From contig NC_079217.1 of assembly GCF_029633865.1 (NCBI RefSeq), positions 53,499,979 to 53,563,978 of the forward strand: 64,000 bases of DNA, in the 5' to 3' direction. Each line of letters begins with the position of its first letter. The stretch's first letter is position 1. A program made the translations under genes and the position numbers. The notes beneath the pieces were generated by a model. That model saw only the letters and a list, made by a program, of their open reading frames with translations. It was not told where the DNA came from and did no database searches. Source of the stretch: Lampris incognitus. Its lineage: Eukaryota > Chordata > Actinopteri > Lampriformes > Lampridae. Positions 1 to 24,412 of this stretch are shown here, piece after piece.

Positions 1-9
1 CAGAGGTGT

Positions 10-852
10 TCAATGGGGTTCAATGGGGTTCAAGTCTGGGCTCTGGCTGGGCCACTCAAGGACATTCACAGACTTGTCCTGAAGCCACTCCTTCGTTGTC
101 TTGGCTGTGTGCTTAGGGTCGTTGTCGTGTTGAAAGGTAAACCCTCGCCCCAGTCTGAGGTCCTGAGTGCTCTGTAGCAGGTTTTCATCAAGGATCTCTC
201 TGTACTTTGCTCCATTCATCTTTCCCTCGATCCTGACTAGTCTCCCAGTTCCTGCCGCTGAAAAAAATCCCCACAGCATGATGCTGCCGCCACCATGCTT
301 CACTGTAGGGATGGTATTAGCAAGGTGATGAGAGGTGCCTGGTTTCCTCCAGATGTGACGTTTGGCATTCAGGCCAAGGAGTTCAATCTTGGTTTCATCA
401 GACCAGAGAATCTTGTTTCTCATGGTCTGAGAGTCCTTTAGGTGCTTTCTAGCAAACTCCAAGCGGGCTGTCATGTGCATTTTACTGAGCAGAGGCTTCC
501 GTCTGGCCACTCTACCATAAAGGCCTGATTGGTGGAGTGCTGCAGAGATGGTTGTCCTTCTGGAAGGTTCTCCCATCTCCACAGAGGAACGCTGGAGCTC
601 TGTCAGAGTGACCATCGGGTTCTTGGTCACCTCCCTGACCAAGGCCCTTCTCCCCCGATTGCTCAGTTTGGCTGGGCGGCCAGCTCTAGGAAGAGTCCTG
701 GTGGATCCAAACTTCTTCCATTTACGAATTATGGAGACCACTGTGCTCTTCGGGACCTTCAAAGCTGTAGGCATTTTTTTGTACCCTTCCCCAGATCTGT
801 GCCTCGATACAATCCTCTCTCGGAGGTCCACAGACAATTCCTTTGACTTCAT
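10..852 (-). pseudogene. Tc1-like transposase, frameshifted at the third catalytic residue
   Basis: 280 codons from MKSKELSVDLRERIV. It has paired helix-turn-helix DNA-binding segments, a GRPAKLS AT-hook-like linker, and a DD34E catalytic core with D152 (LWSDETKIEL), D243 (FQHDNDPKHT) and E278 (SPDLNPIE). Immediately after E278 a 10-bp direct duplication of aaccccattg shifts the frame into a stop. The normal frame, continuing as Thr-Pro-Leu-type codons, is lost. Family members run about 340 residues, so the C-terminus is missing and the protein is probably inactive. The rest of the frame is remarkably intact, suggesting recent activity. Confidence 0.92.
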
Positions 853-1142
853 GGCTTGGTTTCTGCTCTGACATGCACTGTCAACAGTGGGACCTTATAT
901 AGACAGGTGTGTGCCTTTCCAAATCATGTCCAATCCATTGAATTTACTACAGGTGGACTCCAATCAAGATGTAGAAACATCTCAAGGATGATCAGTGGAA
1001 ACAGGATGAACCTGAGCTCAATTTTGAGTGTCATAGCAAAGGGTGTGAATACTTACGTACATGCAATATTTCAGTTTTTTATTTTTAATAAATTTGCAAA
1101 AATGTCTACAAAACCTTTTTCACTTTGTCATTACGGGGTATT

Positions 1143-1230
1143 GTGTGTAGATTGATGAGGCGGATGATCCGCTGTGGCGACCCCTAACGGGAGCAGCCGA
1201 AAGTAGTAGTAGAGTGTGTAGATTGATGAG
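1143..1230. mobile_element. 54-bp RTE-type retroelement tail inserted in the Tc1 element, with 17-bp target duplication
   Basis: 1160-1213 is the last 54 bp of a non-LTR element (gatccgctgtggcgacccc, ending in gtagtagta repeats). It is flanked by perfect copies of gtgtgtagattgatgag at 1143-1159 and 1214-1230. The same tail, in reverse, ends the RTE copy at 50539. Confidence 0.85.
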
Positions 1231-2324
1231 AAAAAAAGGAATTTAATCCATTTTGGAATAAGGCTGTAACATAACAAATGTGGGGAAAGTGAAGGGGTGT
1301 GAATACTTTCCGGATGCACTGTAATTCCTTACAGCCTGCTGCAGAGAATTGGGGACAAGAATGTATGAGACACACAAATGTGAAGCTGTCTACATATACA
1401 GGAGACAAAATACCTGTGAAAGGAAAGTGTAACTTGACAGTAAACTATAAGTACAAAACATGTAGCGGAATTCATTGTGGTAAAAACATGCTAAACCAGT
1501 CCTGGGAATTCATGCATGTGAGGGAATGAGGCTCATCCAGAGTGATGGTATTGAATAAAAGTGATTGTTAGATTGTTGTCAGATAGTACCTTGAACATCA
1601 TGCACTTTATTTTTAGCTTTTTCAAATATTTTCTGTAAAACATATGTTCATTTAAAGGCAGCCTTGTGTTGGGGTTTGTGTTGCTGTAAATTTTGGCACA
1701 AAATGTTCTACATTTACTACAACTGAATATCGGCCCCAAATATCAGTTATCAGCCACCATAACTTACCAATAATCGATATTGGTATTGGCCCTGAAAAAA
1801 CCATATCGTTCGACCGCTCGTCTAAACTTTAGATTTTAGAGAGGTGATTCTATCCTCTGCCACAGATATCTGGATCGCTGCACAGTTAACCCGCTCAACA
1901 CAATCATTGACATCTTTTTTCACGTTCTCTATTGCTGACAAAATGTAATTTCAGTTTGGACGAAAAATCCTATTTCGAGTTTGCGATAGCAGCTAATATG
2001 GATCACGGATCACTTTGATCCGTTGTGCAGCTCTTTCCCACAAGACGCACTATCTTTTTACCCCTTCCTTGGCCTCACGTATGCTAGCATTAGCCTCGCC
2101 ATCTTCACAGTTAGTATCACAACTCATCTGAGAAGCGAAGTCAGACAGCATCGACTGAAATGGCTTGTTAGAGTTTTTACCAGGTTTCCTTTGTATGAGA
2201 GGCATCGCTACTGTCCATCACACCCACAGAAGTCCTTTAACGTCCCATTTAAACGAGTATTGGTCAAGAATTTTGCAGAAAGGTAATGGAGCCGAAGCGA
2301 GTATGTCCTCTCAGCAAGCTGCCA

Positions 2325-2505
2325 TTACCGGAACCCCTAAAACTCATTTTAATGCAAATATATAAAATTTTAGGAGCATACACGGAGCAGCAGGTCTGTA
2401 TCTTTTTTTTTTTGTCTGCAAACTTATTAAACTTTGAAAATCCAAAACCATCAAAATGACAACCTTGGTCATTCTAGTGTGTCGTTCTAGTACAGTGAAA
2501 TCCCA
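2325..2505. repeat. Fragment of the fold-back repeat family
   Basis: Matches the arm found at about 56230-56365 and at 61420-61570, with shared runs such as caggtctgtatc and gaaaatccaaaac and tracts that speak of 'gtcaaaatgac' type inverted motifs. A short degenerate copy. Confidence 0.6.
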
Positions 2506-2600
2506 CGTTTTCGACAACTGACAAGGGTTGGTCATCCAGAACAATGAATTCGACAAGTTTGTCAGTTATCTTTGTCGCTTTTGGGCTGTCTTTGTGGAAT

Positions 2601-2850
2601 TTATCGCGTCATTGGAATGCGGTTTCCAATGTTTGCTGCTGCAATTCGTGCATCCCCCCCCTTTGCCTTGTTGAACTCAGCATGCTCTTTCACGTGATGC
2701 GTCTTCAAATGCCTTATAAGATTGCTGGTGTTGAAATCGGCAACACTAGTGCAATCCCTAAAAACTAAAGCCTTGCATACTGTACACGTTGCCTTTTTAC
2801 TGATGGGATTTTGCAGCGTAAAATATTCCCAAATTGCTGACATTGCTAGC
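2601..2850 (-). pseudogene. Relic BED zinc finger of a hAT transposase
   Basis: Reads SAIWEYFTLQNPISKKATC, then CTVCKA and NTSNLIRHLKTHH: the aromatic, Cys-x2-Cys and His-x4-His signature of a BED finger. It is open for about 80 codons. The rest of the transposase is not readable, and the flanking 1700-3550 looks like the decayed body of the element, interrupted by a SINE. Confidence 0.7.
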
Positions 2851-2861
2851 ATTACACGATC

Positions 2862-3233
2862 CATCCATCCATCCATTATCCAAACGGCTTATCCTGCTGT
2901 CAGGGTCGCGGGGATGCTGGAGCCTATCCCAGCAGTGATTTGGCAGTAGGCGGGGAGACACCCTGGACAGGTTGCCAGTCCATCACAGGGCACACACACA
3001 CACATACACACACCTAGACAATTTAGTACGGCCGATTCACCTGACCTATATGTCTTTGGACTGTGGGAGGAAATGGGAGCACCCGGAGGAAACCCACACA
3101 GACACGGGGAGAACATGCAAACTCCACACAGAGGATGACCCGGGACGACCCCCAAGGTTAGAGCACCCCGGGGTTCGGACCCAGGGCCTTCTTGCTGTGA
3201 GGCAACCACGCTAACCACTACGCCACCGTGCCA
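2862..3233 (-). mobile_element. tRNA-derived SINE, family A (GATG tail), full copy
   Basis: Read on the - strand, the head carries cgccctgggtccgaacccc-like B-box and ggcgtagtggttagcg-like A-box motifs. A conserved body (ttggactgtgggaggaa on +) follows, and the tail is (GATG)n, seen as ccatccatccatcc at 2862. It lies in the hAT relic. Confidence 0.8.
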
Positions 3234-3724
3234 GCGATACATGAAATTACATGAAACCAGTTCTTCTTTGCCTCTCTAAAACAGTAGCTGCTAATGGCAG
3301 CATAGTGCACCTTGCTGTGTAGGCTACTGTTTTTAGAGCAGCGAAGAAGAATTGATTCCCGGGAAAACGGCCATTTTATCCGGGCAAAACTACTTTCAAG
3401 TTGATTCCGTTTTGGGGCTAATAGGTTACGTGATATCGGATCGCTGCATAGACTCGCGTACCCGCCGATACCAGATCCAGCATTATAGGCAGTATAGGAG
3501 GCATTTCCGATACTGGTATCGGTGTCCGAGCACTCTGCTTGCCATTTCATGGGAAATTTAATGGCATTAGAAGGCAACAAGTACAAGGAATATAAAAAAA
3601 AAAGATGTTTTCGCCTAACATCCTCTGATATGTTGCACATGAATCTTTTCCCCTTGTCTACGCTCTCCCCGTGTTTCCTGTTCTTATTTCCATTTCAATC
3701 TTTTTCTCGCTCCTCTTCCTGCAG
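3220..3724. other. cul3 intron, decayed repeat sequence
   Basis: No gene is recognised. The stretch with gccgataccagatccag resembles the sequence at 1740-1800 and 63410-63480 (cgatattggtattgg-type), so it is probably more of the decayed hAT element. Confidence 0.4.
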
Positions 3725-16817
<13,093 letters not shown>

Positions 16818-17499
16818 AACAAGTGGATTCAGTGAAACTTATCACCAAGTCGAGAAGAACTGAGAGCCTTTTTTGGATTGCGATGTGTTTAAAAGAACTT
16901 GAACGAGTTTTCATCATTGATCCTGGGAAGCACTGGGAAGCTTAACTTTTTTTTTTCTCCATAAAAATGTATTTGAACTAATTCAAAAGAGGGGGAGGTT
17001 TTCTAACAATATTAGATTTCCTCTGGTGAGAGAGTTGAATAGAAGTGGTACAGCTTTGTTGCAGTCATTTTTATGTGGCCTTTTGGGGGAAAAAAACATT
17101 TAAGTGTGTTTGCCACTCAGTTACAGTCTGTTTGGGACAAAAGAAAAAGGAATGAGCATAAAGATGAGAAACATGTTACCAAGCAATCACATGGCTAAAT
17201 GGAGACAAGAAAATTTTGGAATTTTCTCCCATTTCAAACATTGATGTAAATGTTATTATGTTTGTGTTTTGTGGCACCATGATGTCTGTACAGGTTGTCA
17301 GACAACAAAGGTCTTCTCCTTCCATAAGATTTCTAAATCTCAGAAGAGGATTACAGACTACAGTTTATTGGTACAGATCTGGTTTGAAATGCTATTAAAA
17401 TATTTCGGGTACGTTTAAAAAAAAGAAAAAAGGTTGTTACAGAGTCTGACAAGATAAATCAAGCACATCTCATGTAGGAAAAATATTGGATGCCATATT
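16818..17499 (+). other. cul3: cul3 3' UTR and downstream sequence
   Basis: Non-coding sequence after the cul3 stop. It is AT-rich with poly-T and poly-A runs. An ATTAAA-type signal occurs near 17394, just before a tRNA-derived SINE; the true poly(A) site cannot be fixed from sequence alone. Confidence 0.5.
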
Positions 17500-17967
17500 C
17501 TTTTCTTTTTTTGGGGGGGTTGCCACCTTTTTCTCCGCAATTGTATCCAGCCAATTACCCCAGTCTTCCGAGCCGTCCCGATCTCTGCTCCACCCCCTCT
17601 GCCGATCCGGGGAGGGCTGCAGACTACCACATGCCTCCTCCAATACATGTGGAGTCGCCTGCCGCTTCTTTTCACCTGACAGTGAGGAGTCTCACCAGGG
17701 GGACATAGGGCGTGGGAGGATCATGCTAGTCCCCCCCAACCCCCCCCCCCCCGAACAGGCTCCCCGACTGACCAGAGGAGGTGCTAGTGCAGCAACCAGG
17801 ACACATACCCACATCCGGCTTCCCGCTCACAGATACGGCCAACTGTGTCGGTAGGGACGCCCGATCAAGCCGGAGGAAACACGGGGATTCGAACTGACGA
17901 GCCCCGTGTCATTGGTAGGCAACGGAATAGACCGCTGCACTACCCGGACACCCCTGGATGCCATATT
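17487..17967 (-). mobile_element. tRNA-derived SINE, family B, copy 3, with 13-bp target duplication
   Basis: Element 17500-17954 between perfect tggatgccatatt copies at 17487-17499 and 17955-17967. It is in reverse orientation, just downstream of cul3. Confidence 0.92.
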
Positions 17968-18044
17968 AGGATACTGGTCCATGTCATATTTTGGTCAGGT
18001 CTGTGCTAGCGGTGTAAGAGATGGGGAGCTGTAGCTTTATACAG

Positions 18045-18242
18045 CAGTGGTCCTCAATTGTGGGCTGTAGAAGAAGATGCAGGTTATCTTTCTAACCTAA
18101 AACGACACCAGCTGATTGTACTTCTTGGCGCTCCTCCCGTCAGGTTGAGGGTTTGTTGATCAGTGAAAGCAGCCGGTGTAATGTGTTGGAAAGAAAACCT
18201 GCATACACACTGCCCTGCATGGCACATGACTGAGGACCACTG
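18045..18242. mobile_element. hAT-type MITE (198 bp)
   Basis: A short non-coding element with perfect 12-bp terminal inverted repeats (CAGTGGTCCTCA at the left, TGAGGACCACTG at the right). Flanking ttatacag and ctttacag look like a worn 8-bp target duplication. The CAGTGG ends and 8-bp duplication are hAT-like. It lies between cul3 and fam124b. Confidence 0.75.
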
Positions 18243-18950
18243 CTTTACAGCATGCTTTTATCTAACAGGTTGATGGGGGGGCATCTAATGCTCTATAATT
18301 GGTGTATGGTCTCATGTCACTTTTTCTGTTCTGGCCCACTGTAGTATCAGATCAAAAACAGGACAGAAAATGTTTCTTTTTGAATGGAAGGTTCCTTGCA
18401 ATGCAGGTATCAATTGTTATTATTTTTTTATTTTATTTTATTTTGTCGTTCTGCAGTTGCAACAAACGGAACCAATCTAGCATCTGTTTTAATGTGTACA
18501 AATTGTAAAATAATGATTGTACTCACTGTCAAGGTGGGTTGTACAGGGCCTTGTTTTCATCATATTAAATGTAGCATAAAGAAAACCGAGGGCTGTTTTT
18601 ATGTTCACAGAAAAGGCACAGTACACTTTCTGAAATGCTCTGCTTTCCAACCATAATTGAAGCTTAATGTAAATGGTAAGCCACAGTCGAACTTCATTTA
18701 CTTCCAGGAGGAGCTTTGCAAACTTCTGAACCCTGCAATACATTTTTTCCCCTGCAGTGTGTTGATGGCGAGATGCTCTTCTCATAACAGTGTTCACCAG
18801 GCAGGCTTCAGTTAATAATAGGCAGCCATGTGCAGCACTTTTCTTCACTGCATCTATAACACTTGTGTAGTTCACCAGTGTGCACGTCCAACAACCAAAA
18901 GGCTTGCCAAACATGTGGTGCGCTCCAAACCCACCATGGGCAGCATTATA

Positions 18951-18966
18951 ACGCCCTTAAGGGCGT
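18951..18966. repeat. 16-bp perfect palindrome in the cul3-fam124b intergenic region
   Basis: acgcccttaagggcgt reads the same on both strands. It lies about 550 bp upstream of the fam124b start. No known binding site is claimed. Confidence 0.5.
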
Positions 18967-19199
18967 CGTTTGTTAATGCCTCCTTAATTTGCAGGGTTTA
19001 GGGGTCTCCCTTCCACACCTGCTCCGCACTTCTAATTCTGCTCAGCCCATCTGGACCAGCTCCCCTTTGTCTCACATTGTGAGGCGAACGCCATCTGCTG
19101 CCATTCTTACGGATGGCTTTTAGCTCCGAAGGGAGCGCCGGTTCAAACCCCCTTTGGCGGATCATTTGGGTCACGATTCCTCCGTTCGTTCAGATCTCC

Positions 19200-19516
19200 C
19201 GACCTGCTTCTGATGTCCGCGGGACCCTTCCTTTGGCGTGCTGCTCTCACGCGGTCCGCAGCCCGCAGAGAGGATACGTAATATAACCTAACGGGGGACG
19301 TGTTTGTCTGGTGACGTCAGCGTCCCGAGGAAAGACGCCTGTTTCGGATTGGGGAAAAGGAGACCGACTGGGAAATCAAACTGGGAGAGGGGGGGGTGCG
19401 ATTCGCACAATATGACGGGAGACGCTGGAAAATGTAACCTTATCTTTTAGTTTTGACTCGGGGATTTTTTTTTCTTTTTCTTTTCTTTTTTTTTTATTGC
19501 CTGGCAGCGTTTGACA
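19200..19516 (+). promoter_or_regulatory. fam124b: Candidate fam124b promoter with a consensus CRE
   Basis: GC- and CpG-rich sequence just upstream of the fam124b start codon. A full cAMP-response element TGACGTCA sits at 19312-19319, about 200 bp upstream of the ATG. No convincing TATA box is seen, which fits a CpG-type promoter. The exact start site is unknown. Confidence 0.55.
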
Positions 19517-22500
19517 ATGCTTCGAAGACCGGTGGTGTGTGAGAGGCTGGACGATGGAAACGTGGACTCCGGAGCTGAAACTGCCGAGTGAGTCGCCCCA
19601 GCGGGCTGGCGGCTAACGCTAGCTAGCCAGCCAGCTAGCTAACTCTGTGCCTCGGTTTTGCCCTTCGCGGCGGCGGAGACGTTGCATGTTGCGTTCGCGT
19701 TGACATCTCGTCCGGCGTCCATATCGACGCTCCTCTGAGCTCTGTGTAATTCGCACACGGCGAAACGTTTGCGCATTTCCCGAGTTTGGTGCTTTAGCTT
19801 GCGTCGGCTAACAACAAAGATAACGTGTTGTCATGGCGACTGGTGGGCCAGGTTTCCAAGCCCACCGCCGCAAGATGGAGACAGCGGTTTAACGCCTGTG
19901 TGAAAATCAAAATGTGATCTGTCGCTCAGCCGTTTGTTTCGTTTTGTTCCATTTAGATCGGATTGCGGTAGAGTGTCCTCATCTGGCAGTGAGTATCGCT
20001 CTTTTCTAATAGACATTTGGTTTACTAGGAAATCGTCGGAACGTATAGACCCTGTCCTCTCTGCTATAGTTGTGTGTCTGTAATGTTCAGAAAGTGGTTT
20101 TGGGGGGGTTAGGGTACGTGTGCCCGCAGACCCCCTGTATGCATGTCTGTCTGTCTCTCTATATTGTTTGTGTCTCAAGTTTCCCAAGTTGAGCTGATGG
20201 CCCGGCGGGTCCAGCAGCAGCAGCAGCTCCTGCTAATAGACATGCATCTCCTCGCAAACCCCGGAGAGTCTCTGCTTTTGCAGCAGACCCTGGATCGGCT
20301 GCTGCGTTGGCTCTGCCCGAGCCTGCGCATCTTTCACGTGTCAGAGAGGGCGTCCCCCTTCCGTGGCTGTGCCTGGCCTCGCCTCTGTTCCGTGGCAGGT
20401 AGGGGGGCACAGATTTATTGCTCTTCTCCAACGGGGATATTACATCTCGGCTTTTCCAGGGATGGACAAGGACTCTTACCTGGATTTCAGGGTCCTGGGG
20501 GTTACAATAATGCCGAGCATAGGAGGGGTCATGTCAATCATGTTGATTCACCTTAAATCATAGAATATACTGTTTAAGTGCCCTACTTTTCAGTGACGTA
20601 ATGTATTAAAAAAACCTAATGGTGTCCATTTGTCTGAGTGAGTTTGAGCCTCACAAAGTGCAGTGTTTACCAGAATTGTATTTGCCATAATGAATTCATC
20701 ATGGTTTGGGTTTTTTTTTTTTTAGAAATAAATGTAGTTAATGAAAATGATCATCCACCTTTGAAATATTTAATTTCAGTAGCATTCATAAAAGTATGTA
20801 TGCATAAACTGGATTTAAAAAAAATTTTTTTTTTACTGAATTCCTGGTCAGAAATTCACAGACTCTGGTATAAACATGTCCACCCAACACTAGATCCCCT
20901 TCACTCTTAATAGAATCACAGAGAATATTCTCAAGAGATAGTTTGATTTAAATTATTACTTAAATCATTACTAAGCTTCTTTTTTTTTTTAATTCTTCAC
21001 TCTGACAGGTTACCCATCTCTAGCAGTCACCTTCTTCCTCCATGAGGCTTATGGCGAGGAGCGGATCCTTCGAGTGCTGGACTTCTTTCAAAGTCCTCCT
21101 TGGCAGTACCACCATACTGAGAGCTGTGGTAACAGAACGGCAGGAGTCCACATAACCTCCAGCAGCTCCCCAGCCAAAGCCTCACTTCGGCCCTACCTGC
21201 TGCCCAGCCGTGACTTCTACAGCCTGGGTGCAGGGATGCCGGTGTGGGGGGTACGGCCAGTGCACTGCGGAGGGGAGATTCTGCGCGTGACGCTGTACAG
21301 TGGATACGACAATTACGAGGACTCAGTGCGGCTCTATGAGACAGTGTTGCAGCGGCAGGCAGAGGAGCAGAAAGCCGGCTTCTGCTGGTTCAATCTCCAC
21401 TCAGGCAAGTCTGTGACATTTGCTTTTTTAACGGATCGCAACTGAATTTGGCAAGAAATTTGATGGCACTACTGAAGAGTGTGAAATCCCAAACAATTAA
21501 TAAAATAATAATGATAATAATATGTTCCAAAATATTCCACTCTATGGTGGCATTTATATTCACCGGACAGAGCCAGGGCTGTGCCTGCAATTGGCTCTCA
21601 AGCAGCTGTCCCCAGGGGTCCGGGTTGAGCCATGCAATTCTGCCGTGCTGCAGTTTAAGGTTGAAGAAATTGGACAGCTTGTACCTCTGCTGCCTAACCC
21701 TTGCACACCCATCAGCACCACACGCTGGCAGACTGAAGACCTGGATGGAAACAAAGTTCTTTTCCAGGTACACACTTTTGATGAAGAACATCACACTGTT
21801 ATTCATTTCAGGTTACACTTAATAGCTGACAACTTTAATAACGAGTACTTTCTCTCATACTGGAGAGTGTCTGTGTACCTAAGCATATCTGTTCTGAGAT
21901 GTGTTCCTACCCTGTGTCTGAGAAAATAACTTGGGGTTGCGTGGTTTTACAATCATCAAGTATGTGTTTTAGTATGCCTCTGTTCAAACTGTGAAATAAG
22001 CTTCCTCTTGATTTATAGCAGGTTAAAAATGCTGAGGTAGGTTATCCCCCTGTGGTCTCTACGGCCCGAGGCAGCGCCACAAACATATAATGCTTTCCTG
22101 GATGGCACACTCTGTGATTATCTCACTGCACATGGGGTCCAACAAGCTGAATCCCCGCTCATTGTCAGGAAAACATCTGGATATAAACATTGGGGATTTT
22201 TCTACAAGTTGTTCGATGTGTGGGGGGCCAACAACTTCAACTGAAAGAGTGAATTTACACCTCTGTATTACAATCTCAACATCAGTTTCTCCCAACCTCA
22301 GTCTTTTTTCTTTTTTCTTTTTTTTAGAATTTAAGTTTGGTTTTGTTTATGAACTATAAAGCTCTGTTTCAGTTCTGAGTAATTATGCTTTCTTTTAATT
22401 TTTTCAAAGTGATTTCCCCCTACTTTTATGTATTGTCCTCAATATAAACACTTAAAAGATTTCTTTGCGTCAAGATGTAAGACATATTGGATGCTTGAAA

Positions 22501-24412
22501 GATGCTGCATAGGCTAATTAAACTTATTAGTACAACTGTTTGAGAAAAAAAGTGATTTGTACAAAATGTTAATGACAATGATCCCGTGGGTGCTGCAGTG
22601 CTGGAGCACCCACCGAAAAGCTGGAGCACCCGCGGGAAAGGCCGATCAAAAAATGGATGAGTAGGGTGTCTAGGTAGCGTGGCAGCCTATTCCGTTGCCT
22701 ACCAACACGGGGATCGTAGGTTTGAATCCCCGTGTTACCTCCGGCTTGGTCTGGGCGTCCCTACAGACACAATTGGCCGTGTCTGCGGGTGGGAAGCCTG
22801 ATGTGGGTATGTTTCCTGGTCGCTGCACCAGCGCCTCCTCTGGTCGGTCAGGGCGCCTGTTCGGGGGGGATGGGGAACTGGGGGGAATAGCGTGATCCTC
22901 CCACATGATACAATCCCCTTGTGAAACTCCTCACTATCGGGTGTTTTGTATCTGTCCAAAAGAGGACAGCCGCCTAGTAAGCCTAGACCACGGTAATTAC
23001 TACTTTGTTTTATTTATTTATTTTATTGCAACCGCAATAAAAGTGATGTTGTGACAATAATCATCTCGGTGGTATTCGCTTAATTTGGGCACCCGCGGGC
23101 AAAAAAAAAAAATTGGCGCCCATGAACGTTAATACCGGTAACATCTCTCAAAACCTCAAACTCATTCAGGTGAAGCATGGAATGTTAAAAATATTTTATA
23201 TCAGATTGAAAAAAGTGCTTTCATATAACATGTTAAGGGCAAAAAGGGCAACGTAAAGCTGCCTCACATTAGCCATATGTTGGATGCGTGTATGATAATT
23301 CTGTCAAAGTTGCTTATCCCACTTTAATTCTCCTAATCCTTGTGAAAACCTGTACCTCTTGCCCCAGCAGGTGAAAACCCCAGCCAAGCCTCAACGACCC
23401 TTGACCTGTGCGTTCCCCATGACCTGCCCTAATGTCCCCCCTCGAGGGTTTCAGCTGAGGAGCTCAGGAACTGCCCCTACCCAGAGTTACAGTCACAATC
23501 TGCAGCCATGCAGTGTCATCAATCCCCTGAGCCGGCCAGGACACAGACAAGGTAACATAACGGAGGAAAGTGAGGGCTGTACCGAACAAAAGGATGTAGT
23601 GTCAGGATCATGTGCAGCCAATCTGACTTTTAGAAACCGTAAAAAAAAAGTTGTTTTTTTTAAAAGTCAGTGTTTCTGTTGTCTTCATACAAGTTCATGG
23701 CATCATAACCTGGCAAATTGTCAGGACTGTCACAAAGCTTCCACTCTTGTGACATGGGTGTATTTGTTTTTGGCTGTTCCTAGGCCACAGACCCCTTACT
23801 GACCCAGGCCTGGAGAAGCTTTATGTAGGAGGAGGAGAGAGTCTGGGTTCAGACAGCTGCTGCAGCACCCCCCCAGGCAGCTCGTGCTATTCTTCCCAGC
23901 GCAGCAGCCCCGCCCTGCCCTCTGCCCCCATTCACCATGACTCTCCTCTGCGCCCCTCCATCTCTCGCTCCCTCTCCCACCTCCTCCTGGAAGAGGAGGA
24001 GGGTGAAGATCCAGAGACCAACGTGGACACAGGTGTCCCCATCTCGTCGCATTCCAATGCAGCTGTTACTGTGGTAACACGTTCCTCCTCCACAGACGCT
24101 CTGTTGGGCCTGCGCACTGAGAGGCCTGCAGCCGTTGGTGCGTCGGCCCTGGAGAGTTTAGCCAGGGAGCTGACTGAGTGTTTGCCCAGGACGCCTATTC
24201 ACCCTACAGGTAGCTCCAGGACATGGGATCCTGCTGGTTTTAAGAATGGCTCTTCCTCCAAGGAGACCTGTGGCAGCAGGACAGTAGCAGTGGGGCAGAG
24301 TCCCTCCAAAGGGCCTGTGGTGGAGGGAGACAGGACTGCAGCAAAGCCCACGGCCAAGCCTCTGTCAGTGCACACACAGGGCAATGAGCCTGTGGATGAG
24401 TTCTTCATCTGA
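19517..24412 (+). CDS. fam124b: FAM124 family protein, probably FAM124B (complete, seven coding exons)
   Basis: A vertebrate-type FAM124 protein with no established biochemical function. Exons: 19517-19587, 19957-19988, 20180-20398, 21009-21404, 21571-21767, 23371-23551, 23784-24412; phases agree throughout, giving about 574 residues. The conserved FAM124 domain fills exons 3-5, with runs such as MHLLANPGESLLLQQTLD, PSRDFYSLGAGMPVWGVR, LRVTLYSGYDNYEDSVRLYE and RWQTEDLDGNKVLFQ. A Ser/Pro-rich, probably disordered tail ends in DEFFI. The N-terminus has VDSGAET, which also occurs in FAM124A, so paralogue identity rests mainly on adjacency to cul3, the human FAM124B neighbour. Oddities: a GC-AG intron after exon 4, a NAGNAG acceptor at exon 6, and two in-frame acceptor choices at exon 3 (20180 or 20189). 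Confidence 0.9.
20399..21008 (+). other. fam124b: fam124b intron 3
   Basis: AT-rich intron with poly-T tracts; no other feature seen. Confidence 0.5.
21405..21570 (+). other. fam124b: GC-AG intron of fam124b
   Basis: The exon 4 end reads CAG then gcaagt, a perfect match to the GC-donor consensus, and the acceptor is gacag. Only this pairing joins the two halves of the FAM124 domain in frame (Ser-Gly/Glu-Pro-Gly). The intron is 166 bp. Confidence 0.75.
22560..23140. mobile_element. Dispersed repeat C split by a family B SINE
   Basis: Shares its ends with 63630-63930, for example gacagccgcctagtaagcc here and gacagccgcctggtaagcc there, plus aataaaagtgat and acttgggcaccc-type ends. The SINE (about 22664-22940) separates its two parts. 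Class unknown, possibly hAT-derived. Confidence 0.65.
22664..22942 (+). mobile_element. tRNA-derived SINE, family B, copy 4 (3' truncated)
   Basis: Head gtagcgtggcagcctattcc and body present, ending abruptly after ctcactatcgggtg. Inserted in repeat C within a fam124b intron. Confidence 0.8.

Larger units (their letters stand above)
1..1321 (-). mobile_element. Tc1-like transposon, left end cut by the window edge
   Basis: A Tc1/mariner DNA transposon. Its right terminal repeat ends in ccggatgcactg followed by target TA (1322-1323). The transposase gene is 852-10 on the - strand. The untranslated end (853-1321) contains a tiny nested retroelement insertion (1160-1213). The left end is outside the window. 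Confidence 0.9.

Noticed and set aside
529-871. + strand frames of about 105 codons opposite the Tc1 transposase
   Set aside because: Antisense shadows of the transposase; no family similarity.
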